NCBI RefSeq assembly: GCF_900177725.1
Contig: NZ_FXAT01000007.1
Coordinates: forward strand, 1 to 64,000
Source of the DNA: Paraburkholderia susongensis
GTDB taxonomy: Bacteria > Pseudomonadota > Gammaproteobacteria > Burkholderiales > Burkholderiaceae
Direction: 5' to 3'
Length of the DNA stretch: 64,000 bases
The notes beneath the pieces were generated by a model. It had not been told where the DNA came from. It did not search any database and saw nothing but the letters and a program-made list of their open reading frames with translations. Shown here piece after piece: positions 35,728-44,482 of this stretch. Every line of letters starts with the position of its first letter. Within the stretch, counting starts at the first letter, position 1. The position numbers and the translations under genes were made by a program.

Positions 35728-37050
35728 GTGAAACATATGAGCTTGGCTATTGAGGTGCCGGATGCCCGGAAGGCCGCGAGCACACGCACGTTGGTGATTG
35801 CCGCGACGATCGGTAGCGCGCTGGAGTTCTTCGATTTCACCGCGTATAGCTTTTTCGCCATCGTCATCGGGAAGTTGTTCTTTCCGTCGCTATCGCCGTA
35901 CATGCAGTTGCTGATGTCGGTCACGACTTATGGAGTCGGGTATGTGATCCGTCCGGTCGGTGGGCTGATATTCGGCTCGATTGCCGACACGTATGGGCGC
36001 AAGAAAGCCATGACCGCAACGGTTCTGCTCATGGCGGCGGGATGCGCCGTGATCGGCTTCGCGCCGACCTACGCCCAGGTAGGCGGATTCGCCCCGCTGA
36101 TAATCGTCGTCGGACGCGCGCTACAGGGGCTGTCGGCCGGCGGTGAAGTGGGCACGGCGACCACGATTCTGGTCGAGTCGGCCTCGCCTAACCGGCGCGG
36201 ACTGCTGGGCAGCCTCTCGTTCGCCAGTCAGGGACTCGGCGTAGTCATGGGCGGATTGGTCGCATTTGCCATCAATCACAATCTGTCGAACAGTGAAATC
36301 GAGTCGTGGGGATGGCGGGTGCCGTTCTACTGCGGTGTTTGCATTGCCTTCGTGGCCCTTGCTCTCCGGACCAGAATGGCTGAGGCCGAAGGTCAGCCGC
36401 ATCATGACTCCGGCGTGCTCACGAACGCGACCGCAACGGCACGAAGCCCGGTACTTGACGCGTTCAAGCACCACTTTCCTTCGATTTGCTTCGGAGTACT
36501 GCTCATCATCGGGAGCACGGTCTGCGCCAATATCGTGACGTTCTACATGCCGACGTATGCGATAAGCGTGCTTCATATGGCGCCGTCGAATGCGCTGGCT
36601 GCCGCGATCGTCTCAGGCGTGGTTGTGTGCGTTGCGTCGATTGGCGCGGGGATTCTATCCGACAGGTTTGGTCGGAAGACGGTAATCCTCTACGCCCGAA
36701 TCGGGCTGATCGTGGCTTTGTATCCTGCCTTCCGCTGGATCTCCCTCGATCCGACTCCCGTCAACCTGATGGTCGCCGTCGCCGTACTGAGCACGTTCTC
36801 CGCTCTTACGACAGCACCCAGCATCACGATGATTCCAGAGATGTTCCCCAGGAGCCTTCGCGCGAGCGGTATGTCTGTTGTCTATAGCGTTGGCGTATCG
36901 GTATTCGGTGGTTTTGCACAGACGAGTGCCGTCTGGCTGATCCATGTGACTGGATCGACGCTGGCCCCAGCGTATTACACGATGATCTGCGTAGCGGTCT
37001 CCACACTATCGCTTCTGTTCATTCGCGATAAAACCAGGCAGCCGATTTGA
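35728..37050 (+). CDS. MFS transporter, metabolite:H+ symporter type
   Basis: 440 residues from GTG 35728, seven bases after GAAGGA; ATG 35737 is less well placed. Twelve membrane segments. TM1 has GSALEFFDFTAYSFFA and loop 2-3 GSIADTYGRKKAM, the MHS-family signature seen in carriers for organic acids and amino acid derivatives. It heads an operon with the N-acyl-D-amino-acid deacylase 33 bases on, so its cargo is probably an acylated or free D-amino acid (inferred). Confidence 0.87.
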   Translation: MKHMSLAIEVPDARKAASTRTLVIAATIGSALEFFDFTAYSFFAIVIGKLFFPSLSPYMQLLMSVTTYGVGYVIRPVGGLIFGSIADTYGRKKAMTATVLLMAAGCAVIGFAPTYAQVGGFAPLIIVVGRALQGLSAGGEVGTATTILVESASPNRRGLLGSLSFASQGLGVVMGGLVAFAINHNLSNSEIESWGWRVPFYCGVCIAFVALALRTRMAEAEGQPHHDSGVLTNATATARSPVLDAFKHHFPSICFGVLLIIGSTVCANIVTFYMPTYAISVLHMAPSNALAAAIVSGVVVCVASIGAGILSDRFGRKTVILYARIGLIVALYPAFRWISLDPTPVNLMVAVAVLSTFSALTTAPSITMIPEMFPRSLRASGMSVVYSVGVSVFGGFAQTSAVWLIHVTGSTLAPAYYTMICVAVSTLSLLFIRDKTRQPI

Positions 37051-37082
37051 GCGCCCGTCATCCATCTGAGTCGAGAAAGTGA

Positions 37083-38534
37083 ATGTCGAAACCGTTTGAT
37101 ATCGTTATCTCTGGCGGAACCGTCGTAGACGGTTCGAGAGGATTGAGATTCGACGCCGATGTCGGCATCGTGGGAGACCGGGTCGTGGCTATCGGAGACA
37201 TGTCGTCGGCCAGTAGAAACCAAACGATCGACGCGACGGGTCGCATCGTCGCCCCGGGTTTCATCGACGTGCATACGCACGACGATCAGGCTGTCATATA
37301 CGACCCGGCGATGACAGCCAAGGTTTCTCAAGGCGTTACGACGGTCGTTACCGGCAATTGCGGCATTAGCGCGGCGCCGCTTCCTGATACGCATGTGTTG
37401 CCGATGCCATTGAGTCTTCTGGGGCGCCAGGACTTACGGTTCGCAACATTTCGCGACTACCTGGATCACCTGCGCGATTCGCCGCTGTCTGTGAATGTCA
37501 TCGCGCTAGTGGGACACTCCAGCTTGCGCGCGTGCACCATGGATGATTTGAGCAGGGCGGCCAGTGAGGCAGAGATAGCATCGATGCGCGATCTGTTATC
37601 GGATGCACTCGACGCCGGAGCGTTCGGATTGTCGACCGGACTGGCGTACCCGACCGCGATTAATGCACCGACGGCAGAAGTGATCGAGGTCGGTCGGCCA
37701 CTGACGAAATCCGGCGGCCTGTATGTCTCGCACATGCGAAACGAGTCGGACAACGTGATGGACTCGCTATCGGAGACGTTTGAGATCGGGCGCGAGCTTG
37801 GCGTTTCCGTCGTGGTATCTCACCACAAAATTGGCAACCGCAGAAATTTCGGAGCGACGTCGCGCACACTTCCCTACATAACGTCGGCGATGGAAAAACA
37901 GTCCGTGTGCCTGGACTGCTACCCCTACGATGCCGGGTCGACGATGATAAGCACGGACCCAAACATGCTCGACGGGCGAGTGCTGATTATCTCCAGTGAA
38001 GCACACCCTGAATGCGCCGGCCGCGACCTCGACGACATCGCGAGCGACTGGGGCGTCGGTAAAGTCGAAGCTGCACGACGATTGCAGCCGGGCTCGGCCA
38101 TCTACTTCCTGCTTTCGGAGACCGATGTGCGGGACATCTTGCGCTTTCCGCACACGATGGTTGGCTCTGACGGCCTGCCAGGCACGGAAAAGCCGCACCC
38201 ACGGCTGTGGGGTACGTTTCCGCGAGTGCTTGGCCGCTACTGTCGTGACCTCGGATTGTTTCCGCTGGAAACCGCTGTCTGGAAGATGACGGGGCTGACG
38301 GCGAAAAATTTCGGTCTCGTCGATCGAGGTGTCCTGAAAGCGGGTTCCTTCGCGGACATCGTCGTTTTCGATTACGACACTGTCAATGATAGAGCCGACT
38401 ACCAGAACCCCACACTCAGGTCGTCGGGTATCGATATCGTTATCGCGAACGGCAGTGTGATCTGGCAGAACGGCGAGCATACGAACTGCCATCCCGGACG
38501 GGTATTGACGCGGACAGCCGAAGCTAGCGAATAG
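37083..38534 (+). CDS. N-acyl-D-amino-acid deacylase (D-aminoacylase)
   Basis: 483 residues, amidohydrolase superfamily, releasing D-amino acids from N-acyl derivatives. Metal-site residues are visible: His64 and His66 in DVHTHDD, Cys93 in TGNCG, His in SHMRNESDN and SHHKIGN, and the catalytic Asp in VGSDGLPG. Length and motif order match D-aminoacylases, with the N-terminal beta-sandwich IVISGGTVVDGSRG. Lies between an MFS and a D-amino-acid dehydrogenase on the same strand. Whether the substrate is acyl-D-Glu, acyl-D-Met or another is not decidable here. Confidence 0.9.
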   Translation: MSKPFDIVISGGTVVDGSRGLRFDADVGIVGDRVVAIGDMSSASRNQTIDATGRIVAPGFIDVHTHDDQAVIYDPAMTAKVSQGVTTVVTGNCGISAAPLPDTHVLPMPLSLLGRQDLRFATFRDYLDHLRDSPLSVNVIALVGHSSLRACTMDDLSRAASEAEIASMRDLLSDALDAGAFGLSTGLAYPTAINAPTAEVIEVGRPLTKSGGLYVSHMRNESDNVMDSLSETFEIGRELGVSVVVSHHKIGNRRNFGATSRTLPYITSAMEKQSVCLDCYPYDAGSTMISTDPNMLDGRVLIISSEAHPECAGRDLDDIASDWGVGKVEAARRLQPGSAIYFLLSETDVRDILRFPHTMVGSDGLPGTEKPHPRLWGTFPRVLGRYCRDLGLFPLETAVWKMTGLTAKNFGLVDRGVLKAGSFADIVVFDYDTVNDRADYQNPTLRSSGIDIVIANGSVIWQNGEHTNCHPGRVLTRTAEASE

Positions 38535-38601
38535 CCGCTCTTTTACGAGCGTTGACACCATGTTTTTGCGCATTCGGTCGTTTTGACGGGAGTTGTTCGA
38601 G

Positions 38602-39879
38602 ATGAGAGTGGTGGTCGTCGGGGCAGGTATCGCAGGGGCGGTGACGGCTCTAGCCTTGTCGCGAGAGGGGCACGAAGTACATATCCTCGAAGGTGCAGCC
38701 GAGGTGGCTCGCGGCGCGAGCCATGCCAATGCGGGCTTGATCTCACCGGGACACTGCTTCAGTTGGGCCGAGCCTGGCGTCATGAGGATGGCGGTCAAGG
38801 CAGCGATCGGTCTGGGTGACGGCATCGGTATTTGCCAGCCGTGGCGTCCGTCGTTGATACGATGGGGCTTGCAATTCAACCGCCAGAGCACCCATCTGAG
38901 ATGGCTCGCCAATTCCCGCGCCGCGCTGGCGTTGTCGGCCTATTCGCGGGATGTCCAGTTCGGCGCCGACCCGATTTCACTCGATGCCTATGACGGCAAG
39001 CACACGGGCATCCTCTACCTCTACGGAGCCAACGATGCGCCGGGCGATCACGATGCGCAATTGCTGAGCGACGCTGGCGAGGCGTTCGAGAGTCTCGATT
39101 CCGACAGGCTGCTTACGCGCGAACCTGCGTTGCAGTTGGCGACGATTCGTTTCGACAAGGCCACCTACAGCCCGAACGATGGAACGGGCGATGCAGCACG
39201 ATACGCTGCGGCCGCGCTAACGAAAGCTATGACGCTCGGCGCGCAGTTACATCTGTCGGAGCCCGTGCACAGCTTTGAACAGTCCGGCACTCGGATTACC
39301 GCGGTACGATCGAACAGGAACCGGTATGAGACCGACGCAGTGGTGATCGCAACGGGCCTCGCATCCCGTGAGCTGCTCGCCGGCATCGGTTACGACTTGC
39401 CTATTCAGGCTGTCACCGGCTACTCCGCGAGTTATGAAGGGGACTTCAGTTGCCTTCCTCGAGTCGGTGCTGTCTCCATTCCGCACAAGATCGCATGGAC
39501 CGCGTTCGGTGAGAACCGCGTTCGGTTCACCGGGTTTGCGGACATTGGTATGCCGGGGCACGCCCGCAGCGCGAAGCGCTTCGACGCGCTGACCCGGTTC
39601 GCGGCGAGTGTGCTACCCGAAGTTCGGAAATTCGAGCCTTATCTGTGGATAGGGCAGCGCCCGATGACGCCCGACAACCTGCCGTTTCTCGGACAGGGGC
39701 GTCACGCCAATCTTTGGCTGAACTGCGGTCATGGTGCGATGGGCTGGACCATGTCGAGCGGCTGCGCGCAAATTCTCGCCGACCTCATCGGCAAGCGCAC
39801 GCCGAAAATCGACCTCGCTCCTTACCGGTGCGACAGGTTCCATTCGATGCAGACGGGTGACCAGCCACACCAGGAATAA
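38602..39879 (+). CDS. FAD-dependent D-amino-acid dehydrogenase (DadA-like)
   Basis: 425 residues from ATG 38602, following GGGAG. DAO-type flavoprotein: FAD motif VVVGAGIAGAVTALALSREG at the N-terminus, ANAGLISPGHCFSWAEPG and SPNDGTGDAARY blocks, and the C-terminal GQRPMTPDNLPFLG with GHGAMGWTMSSG characteristic of DadA. It would oxidise the D-amino acid released by the deacylase to a 2-oxo acid, passing electrons to the respiratory chain. Last gene of the apparent MFS-deacylase-dehydrogenase operon. Confidence 0.88.
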   Translation: MRVVVVGAGIAGAVTALALSREGHEVHILEGAAEVARGASHANAGLISPGHCFSWAEPGVMRMAVKAAIGLGDGIGICQPWRPSLIRWGLQFNRQSTHLRWLANSRAALALSAYSRDVQFGADPISLDAYDGKHTGILYLYGANDAPGDHDAQLLSDAGEAFESLDSDRLLTREPALQLATIRFDKATYSPNDGTGDAARYAAAALTKAMTLGAQLHLSEPVHSFEQSGTRITAVRSNRNRYETDAVVIATGLASRELLAGIGYDLPIQAVTGYSASYEGDFSCLPRVGAVSIPHKIAWTAFGENRVRFTGFADIGMPGHARSAKRFDALTRFAASVLPEVRKFEPYLWIGQRPMTPDNLPFLGQGRHANLWLNCGHGAMGWTMSSGCAQILADLIGKRTPKIDLAPYRCDRFHSMQTGDQPHQE

Positions 39880-40029
39880 GCACTATTCCCCGCCAACGGC
39901 TACCGCCCGGTCCCACTCAGGCAGACGATACGCATCAACCAGTGCACAAACACATTGGCGCAGATGCAGCACTCCGCTACAGGCTCCGTGAGCCGGCGGA
40001 GCTATCGAAACTCACTGTCGAGGTTAATC

Positions 40030-40797
40030 ATGACTCAAGCTCTCAAAGGCAAAGTTGCACTCGTGACCGGCGCTTCCCGTGGCATCGGCGCCGCTATCGC
40101 GGCGCGTCTCGCGCGTGACGGTGCATCCATCATCGTTCACTATGCGTCCAGCCCGGCGCGCGCGGAAGCCGTGGTCAAGGCGATCCGCGATGCCGGCGGC
40201 GAGGCCGAAGCCGTCGGCGCGAATCTGGCGCAGCCCGAAGGTGTGAAGACGCTCATCGATTCGCTCAACGGCGCGTTCGGCGGCCGCTTCGAAGGGCGGC
40301 TCGACATCCTCGTCAACAACGCGGGCACGGTCGAATACGGACCGTTCCTCGATTCGTCGGAGACTTCATACGACACGCACTTCAACCTGAACGTGCGCGC
40401 CCCGATCGAACTGGCGAAGGACGCGGCAGCGCGGATGGTCGCGGCGGGCTGGGGTCGCATCATCAACGTGGGCTCGGCCTTTGGTGAAGCGGCGCCGCTG
40501 CCCGGCGTGACGCTCTACATCGCATCGAAGTTCGCCATTCGCGGCTTCACGCGCGGCCTGTCGCGCGAGCTCGGCAAGTATGGCGTGACCGTCAATGCCG
40601 TGCAGCCTGGTCCAATCGATACCGAACTTTCTCCGCGGCCCGGCACGGAAGACTACGAAGCGATGACGAAGCTGGCAAGCGTGGGCCGCTTCGGCAAGCC
40701 GGAAGAAATCGCGGCCGCCGTGGCTTATCTCGCGAGCCCCGAAGCGGGCTACACAACCGGCGAGAGCCTGACCGTCGACGGCGGCTGGATCGCCTGA
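40030..40797 (+). CDS. Short-chain dehydrogenase/reductase
   Basis: 255 residues from ATG 40030 behind GAGG. Classical SDR: VTGASRGIGAAIA, NNAGTVEYGP, catalytic Ser in NVGSAFGEA and Tyr/Lys in YIASK, C-terminal TTGESLTVDGGW. Arg/Ser placement after strand 2 (HYASSPARAE) favours NADP(H). The substrate is unknown; similar proteins are annotated as 3-oxoacyl-ACP reductase-like. No operon partner. Confidence 0.88.
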   Translation: MTQALKGKVALVTGASRGIGAAIAARLARDGASIIVHYASSPARAEAVVKAIRDAGGEAEAVGANLAQPEGVKTLIDSLNGAFGGRFEGRLDILVNNAGTVEYGPFLDSSETSYDTHFNLNVRAPIELAKDAAARMVAAGWGRIINVGSAFGEAAPLPGVTLYIASKFAIRGFTRGLSRELGKYGVTVNAVQPGPIDTELSPRPGTEDYEAMTKLASVGRFGKPEEIAAAVAYLASPEAGYTTGESLTVDGGWIA

Positions 40798-41058
40798 CGC
40801 CGCCCGCGTGCCGAGGCGCTGTGCGGATGGAGGTAGCATCTGCACAGCGCCAGTTGAGCGTAGTCGAACACACGCGCTCGCAGCTCTTTCATCACGATGG
40901 CTGGATATGCAATCGGAGAATGCGAGATGCAAACCTGACGTGGTGCGATAATCGGCCTATCTCTTGCTACACCGACGAAAGCGCGCCGCTCGAGGCGCTG
41001 AGCACCGAGCGCGGTTTCTCGATTGAGCACGGCCTTGTCAGTCCACATCCGGAGCCAC

Positions 41059-41382
41059 ATGAAAATGAAAAAAACATCGCGCCGTCATTTTCTTTTGCTG
41101 AGCGTGGGCGTCGGTTCATCGCTCGCGTTGTCCCGCGCCGCTTTTGCGGCCACCGTTCCCAATGCGCTGAGCGAATCCGATCCGAAGGCAAAGGCGGTCG
41201 GCTATACCGAAGATGCGTCGAAGGTCGACAAAGCCAAATTCCCGAACTTCGCTGCTGGGCAATCGTGCGCGAACTGCTCGCTGTTCCAGGGTAAGGCCTC
41301 GGATGCCTACGGCGGCTGCACGCTGTTCGGCGACAAGCAGGTCGCGTCGCGTGGCTGGTGCAGCGCGTACTCGAATATGTGA
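41059..41382 (+). CDS. High-potential iron-sulfur protein (HiPIP), Tat-exported
   Basis: 107 residues from ATG 41059 behind GGAGCC. The twin-Arg leader SRRHFLLLSVGVGSSLALS ends near AAFA. The four cluster ligands are Cys70, Cys73, Cys87 and Cys101 (SCANCSLFQ, GGCTLF, GWCSAY), the HiPIP spacing for a [4Fe-4S] cluster. A periplasmic electron carrier; partners are not evident among the neighbours. Confidence 0.95.
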   Translation: MKMKKTSRRHFLLLSVGVGSSLALSRAAFAATVPNALSESDPKAKAVGYTEDASKVDKAKFPNFAAGQSCANCSLFQGKASDAYGGCTLFGDKQVASRGWCSAYSNM

Positions 41383-41429
41383 GCGGGCGCGGCGTCGCGG
41401 TGATGCGCTGCTTGCGGCCGCCTCGCCGG

Positions 41430-41792
41430 TTACATCAGCGCCTTCAACACCAGCTCATACGACCGCCCGATCCACACTGCCGCGTCGCGATGATCGCGCA
41501 GTGCGTCACCGGTATTCGGATGCAGGAAGACATCGAACTCGCCGTGATTCAGCGTGAGCCAGCCGACCACGTCGGCGAACTGTGCCTGCGTGAACGCAAG
41601 CTGATACGACCACATCGGATGCGGGCCGACCGGCCGTTCGTGAAAGCGGCCGATCTGCAGTTCGTCGCCCCAGCGCGCCGCGATCTGCTCACGAAAAGTC
41701 CACGCGGCGTCGCGGCTTGCCGCATCGAAATAGATATGCGCGTGCCAGCTTTCGATGGCTGACGAATCGCGAAAGGTCGTATCAGAGTTCAT
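41430..41792 (-). CDS. DOPA 4,5-dioxygenase-family protein
   Basis: 120 residues, the size of the bacterial family. SWHAHIYFD near the N-terminus, GPHPMWSYQLAF in the middle and VFLHPNTGDALRDH near the C-terminus supply the conserved His residues. Fungal and bacterial members open the ring of DOPA or related catechols, but most bacterial ones are untested. Followed downstream on neither side by pathway genes; the GNAT gene upstream is on the same strand 34 bases away. Confidence 0.85.
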   Translation of the reverse strand: MNSDTTFRDSSAIESWHAHIYFDAASRDAAWTFREQIAARWGDELQIGRFHERPVGPHPMWSYQLAFTQAQFADVVGWLTLNHGEFDVFLHPNTGDALRDHRDAAVWIGRSYELVLKALM

Positions 41793-41826
41793 CGTAGGTC
41801 CATCAAGTATCAGTCTTTATCCGGCT

Positions 41827-42312
41827 TCATTCTGCTTCGCTTTCCGCCGACGCGCGTGGTGCGAGGCGCATGTGGAACTGTGCTTCATCCTCGCCGACGG
41901 TCTCGAAGCCGAGGCGATCGTACAGCCGTTTCGCGGGATTGCCCTTCAACACGTGCAGCGCGACCGGCAGCGCGTCGGCTGCCGCGGCGCGCAGGATCGT
42001 GCGCAGCGCCTGCTCGCCGATGCCACGTCCCTGCAACGCCGGCGCAATCTGCAATTGCTCGACGAACCATTCGGCGTCGCCGCGGTACGCCTTGAGCAGA
42101 CCGGCTGGCGCGCCATCGATGCAGATCACCTGCGCCACCTCATAGCGATGCAGCAGGCGCGCGCGATGAGCGGCGTCGTCGGTCGGTTCGCCGGCGCGCG
42201 CGAGGTGCTCGGTCATCGTGGCCTTGCGCAGTCCGAGCAGAAACGCTTCGTCGTCGGGCTGCGCGGGACGCAAAATCAGGGCGGGTCGTGAGGCAGAGAG
42301 TTGAGCGGACAT
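41827..42312 (-). CDS. GNAT-family N-acetyltransferase
   Basis: 161 residues from ATG 42312; the frame extends a further 100 codons without support. GNAT core: LRPAQPDDEAFLLGLRKA, strands AQVICIDGAPAGLLK, EQLQIAPALQGRGIGEQALR (the acetyl-CoA loop Q/RxxGxG/A), and LHVLKGNPAKRLYDRLGF. Substrate unknown. On the same strand as the dioxygenase-like gene, possibly cotranscribed. Confidence 0.88.
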   Translation of the reverse strand: MSAQLSASRPALILRPAQPDDEAFLLGLRKATMTEHLARAGEPTDDAAHRARLLHRYEVAQVICIDGAPAGLLKAYRGDAEWFVEQLQIAPALQGRGIGEQALRTILRAAAADALPVALHVLKGNPAKRLYDRLGFETVGEDEAQFHMRLAPRASAESEAE

Positions 42313-42766
42313 GTCGGCAATGTTCCGGCGCGCGGAGAGCGGGTATGAAGAATTATCGTGAATTGTCGCGCCGCACGGTTTTTCAGGCAACGCTCGCTTA
42401 CATCTGACAAGACCCGCTGTTACATCGATCCGCCAAATTAGCGCGCCAATGCCCCTCGCTTCGCGCAATTGCATGTGCGCCTGCGCGCCTACACTGTTTT
42501 CCATGGAGCGACAAATCACCGAGCCCATCGGCGCGATCTTCCCCTCGCGTCGTGTTTGAACCGTACCGTTGATAGAAGCAACGCACACAACGCGCAAGCC
42601 GTACAAAGGCAAGTGCGGACCAGCAGGGGTTGCGGCCGGGCGTGGTTAAAAACGAAGGACCGGGCTGCATGCAGTAGCAGTAAAAATAAACGAACAACAA
42701 CTTTGCAGATTCGGTGGCTCTAGGTCGGCAGGCATCCACGCGCATGTACGACTGTTCCATCCTGGC

Positions 42767-42798
42767 GGCCCTGTTCCTCGCGGAACAGGGCCTTTTTT
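42767..42798 (+). terminator. Strong orphan intrinsic terminator
   Basis: Perfect 11-bp stem GGCCCTGTTCC / GGAACAGGGCC, four-base loop TCGC and six T residues. No + strand protein gene ends upstream within 1.3 kb, so it likely ends a small RNA or acts as an attenuator in a leader. Confidence 0.85.
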
Positions 42799-42922
42799 CG
42801 CTGGCGCGCGCCGCCTACGAGTGTCCGTAAATCCCGCCGAAAAGGCGCGCTGGGCGGCTATGCAAGATCCCGGGCGCGTTTGCCGCTGTCATTCCTGCTT
42901 GCTAGACTGGCTTCGCCTGTTT

Positions 42923-43019
42923 GCCGCCTCTCCGGTTGATTGCGCCGTCGCATTCGCCGCCGGATGCGCGCGTCAGCGCCAGCGCCGCCGCGCGCGGCGC
43001 AATCAACCGGAGAGGCGGC
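42923..43019. repeat. 24-bp perfect inverted repeat
   Basis: Arms 42923-42946 and 42996-43019 are exact reverse complements, separated by 49 GC-rich bases that can pair partly among themselves. The right arm ends 30 bases before the start of the first DGPF gene. Confidence 0.9.
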
Positions 43020-43049
43020 CGGAAACACCTGGAGACAATCGGAGACACC

Positions 43050-43403
43050 ATGTCCTACATGCTGCTCATCGTCGAACCCCCGAATCAACGTGTCGAACGC
43101 GGCGAAGCCGCGGGCCGCGAGGTCTACGACCAGATGGTGCGGTTCGCCACTGGCCTCAAGGAGCGCGGCAAGCTGCTCGCGGTCGAATCGCTGACGTCGC
43201 AGCGCGACGCCGTGCGCGTGCAGGTCCGCAACGGCCAGCCGAAGCTCGTCGACGGTCCGTTCGCCGAGGCGAAGGAAATGATCGGCGGCTTCTTTCTGCT
43301 CAACTGCGAAACACGCGAAGAGGCTGTCGCCATCGCGCAGGCTTGCCCGGCGTCGTCGTGGTGCACGGTCGAAGTCCGCAAGCTCGGGCCGTGTTTCATG
43401 TAG
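43050..43403 (+). CDS. DGPF/YCII-domain protein, first of ECF42 locus
   Basis: 117 residues from ATG 43050 after GGAGACACC. It carries LVDGPFAEAKE, the DGPF signature of the YCII-like family whose genes accompany ECF42 sigma factors. Ferredoxin-like fold; a small-molecule enzyme or binding role is assumed for the superfamily. First of four collinear genes ending in the sigma factor, downstream of a large inverted repeat. Confidence 0.9.
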   Translation: MSYMLLIVEPPNQRVERGEAAGREVYDQMVRFATGLKERGKLLAVESLTSQRDAVRVQVRNGQPKLVDGPFAEAKEMIGGFFLLNCETREEAVAIAQACPASSWCTVEVRKLGPCFM

Positions 43404-43611
43404 CGGTGCGCGAGGTGTGTGAAAGCGTCCGGATAGCCGCGTGCGCGCCGCCTGCACGCGCATCTTCTCGGTACTTTCCCTGGGGCGTCGTCGCGAATGT
43501 CGATCGGCTCGCGCATGGCTCGTCGTGTGGATAAGGAGCGAGCGGCGCGGCTTTCCCGCCGCCACCGCTTACCCATGCCCAACATCCACTGACAAAAATG
43601 GAGCAACGACG

Positions 43612-44025
43612 ATGCGATTCATGATCCTGGTCAAGGCAACGGCGGCGAGCGAAGCGGGTGAGATGCCCGAAGCGTCCCTGATCGCCGCGATGGGCGCGTA
43701 CCACGAACAACTGGCCCAGGCCGGCGTGCTGCTCGACGCGACCGGCTTGCAGCCCACCTCGAAAGGCTGGCGCATCCGCTACAGCGGCGGCAAGCGGACG
43801 TTCGTCGACGGGCCGTTTGCGGAAACCAAGGAACTGATCGCCGGTTACACGCTGATCCAGGTGCGCTCGCGCGAGGAAGCGATGGAGTGGGCGCGGCGTT
43901 TTCCCGCGCCGTTCGGCGAGCACGCGGACGGCGAAATCGAAGTGCGGCAACTCTTCGAACTCGACGACTTCGAGCCGGGCCCGGAAGTGGAGAGCCTGCG
44001 CAAACTGGAAGCGCAGCGGCGCTGA
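43612..44025 (+). CDS. DGPF/YCII-domain protein, second copy
   Basis: 137 residues. It contains FVDGPFAETKELIAGYTLIQ, matching the first copy, and a C-terminal extension (EVRQLFELDDFEPGPEVESL) typical of the longer DGPF proteins beside ECF42 sigma factors. Located 208 bases after the first copy and 33 bases before the VOC gene. Confidence 0.9.
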   Translation: MRFMILVKATAASEAGEMPEASLIAAMGAYHEQLAQAGVLLDATGLQPTSKGWRIRYSGGKRTFVDGPFAETKELIAGYTLIQVRSREEAMEWARRFPAPFGEHADGEIEVRQLFELDDFEPGPEVESLRKLEAQRR

Positions 44026-44058
44026 ATTCGCAATTCACGACGCTCACCGGAGTTCATC

Positions 44059-44478
44059 ATGCACAAGCAGATCTACGTCAATCTCGCCGTCGACAACCTC
44101 GAACGGTCGAAGGCATTTTTCAGCGCGCTCGGCTTGAGCTTCGAGCCGCGCTTTTCCAACGAGCGGGCCGCGAGTCTGATCCTCGGCGAAAACCTCTACG
44201 CGATGCTGCTCGTCAAAGACATGTTCAAGACTTTCACGCACAAGCTCCTCGCCGATCCGAAGGAAAGCACTGAGGTGCTGCTGTGTCTGTCGTGCGAGAG
44301 CCGCGAGGAAGTAGACGCGCTCGTCGCAAAGGCACTGGCGGCGGGCGGCAGTGCGCCGCGCGCGCCGCAGGACCACGGTTTCATGTACGGGCACGGCTTC
44401 GAGGATCTCGATGGCCATATCCGGGAGCTCGTGTACATGGACCCGAACGCGCAGCCGCCAGCAGCAGACCAAGGCTAA
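44059..44478 (+). CDS. VOC-superfamily (glyoxalase-like) protein
   Basis: 139 residues with two beta-alpha-beta-beta-beta modules: VNLAVDNLERSKAFFSALGL and a second module ending GFMYGHGFEDLDGHIRELVY. It lacks the full metal triad of a typical glyoxalase I in visible form, and resembles PhnB-like VOC proteins that often accompany DGPF/ECF genes. The stop lies four bases before the GTG of the sigma factor, so the pair is tightly coupled. Confidence 0.87.
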   Translation: MHKQIYVNLAVDNLERSKAFFSALGLSFEPRFSNERAASLILGENLYAMLLVKDMFKTFTHKLLADPKESTEVLLCLSCESREEVDALVAKALAAGGSAPRAPQDHGFMYGHGFEDLDGHIRELVYMDPNAQPPAADQG

Positions 44479-44482
44479 CGCC

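Larger units (their letters stand above)
42313..43049. other. Long non-coding region, possible small RNA
   Basis: No ordinary gene in ~740 bases. It contains an 18-codon ORF at 42503-42559 (MERQITEPIGAIFPSRRV), a strong terminator at 42767-42798 with no gene before it on the + strand, and a large perfect inverted repeat at 42923-43019. A + strand small RNA ending at the terminator is the simplest reading. Confidence 0.45.

Noticed and set aside
42923..43019. Inverted repeat considered as insertion-sequence ends
   Set aside because: Only 49 bases separate the arms, there is no transposase, and no flanking target duplication was seen.
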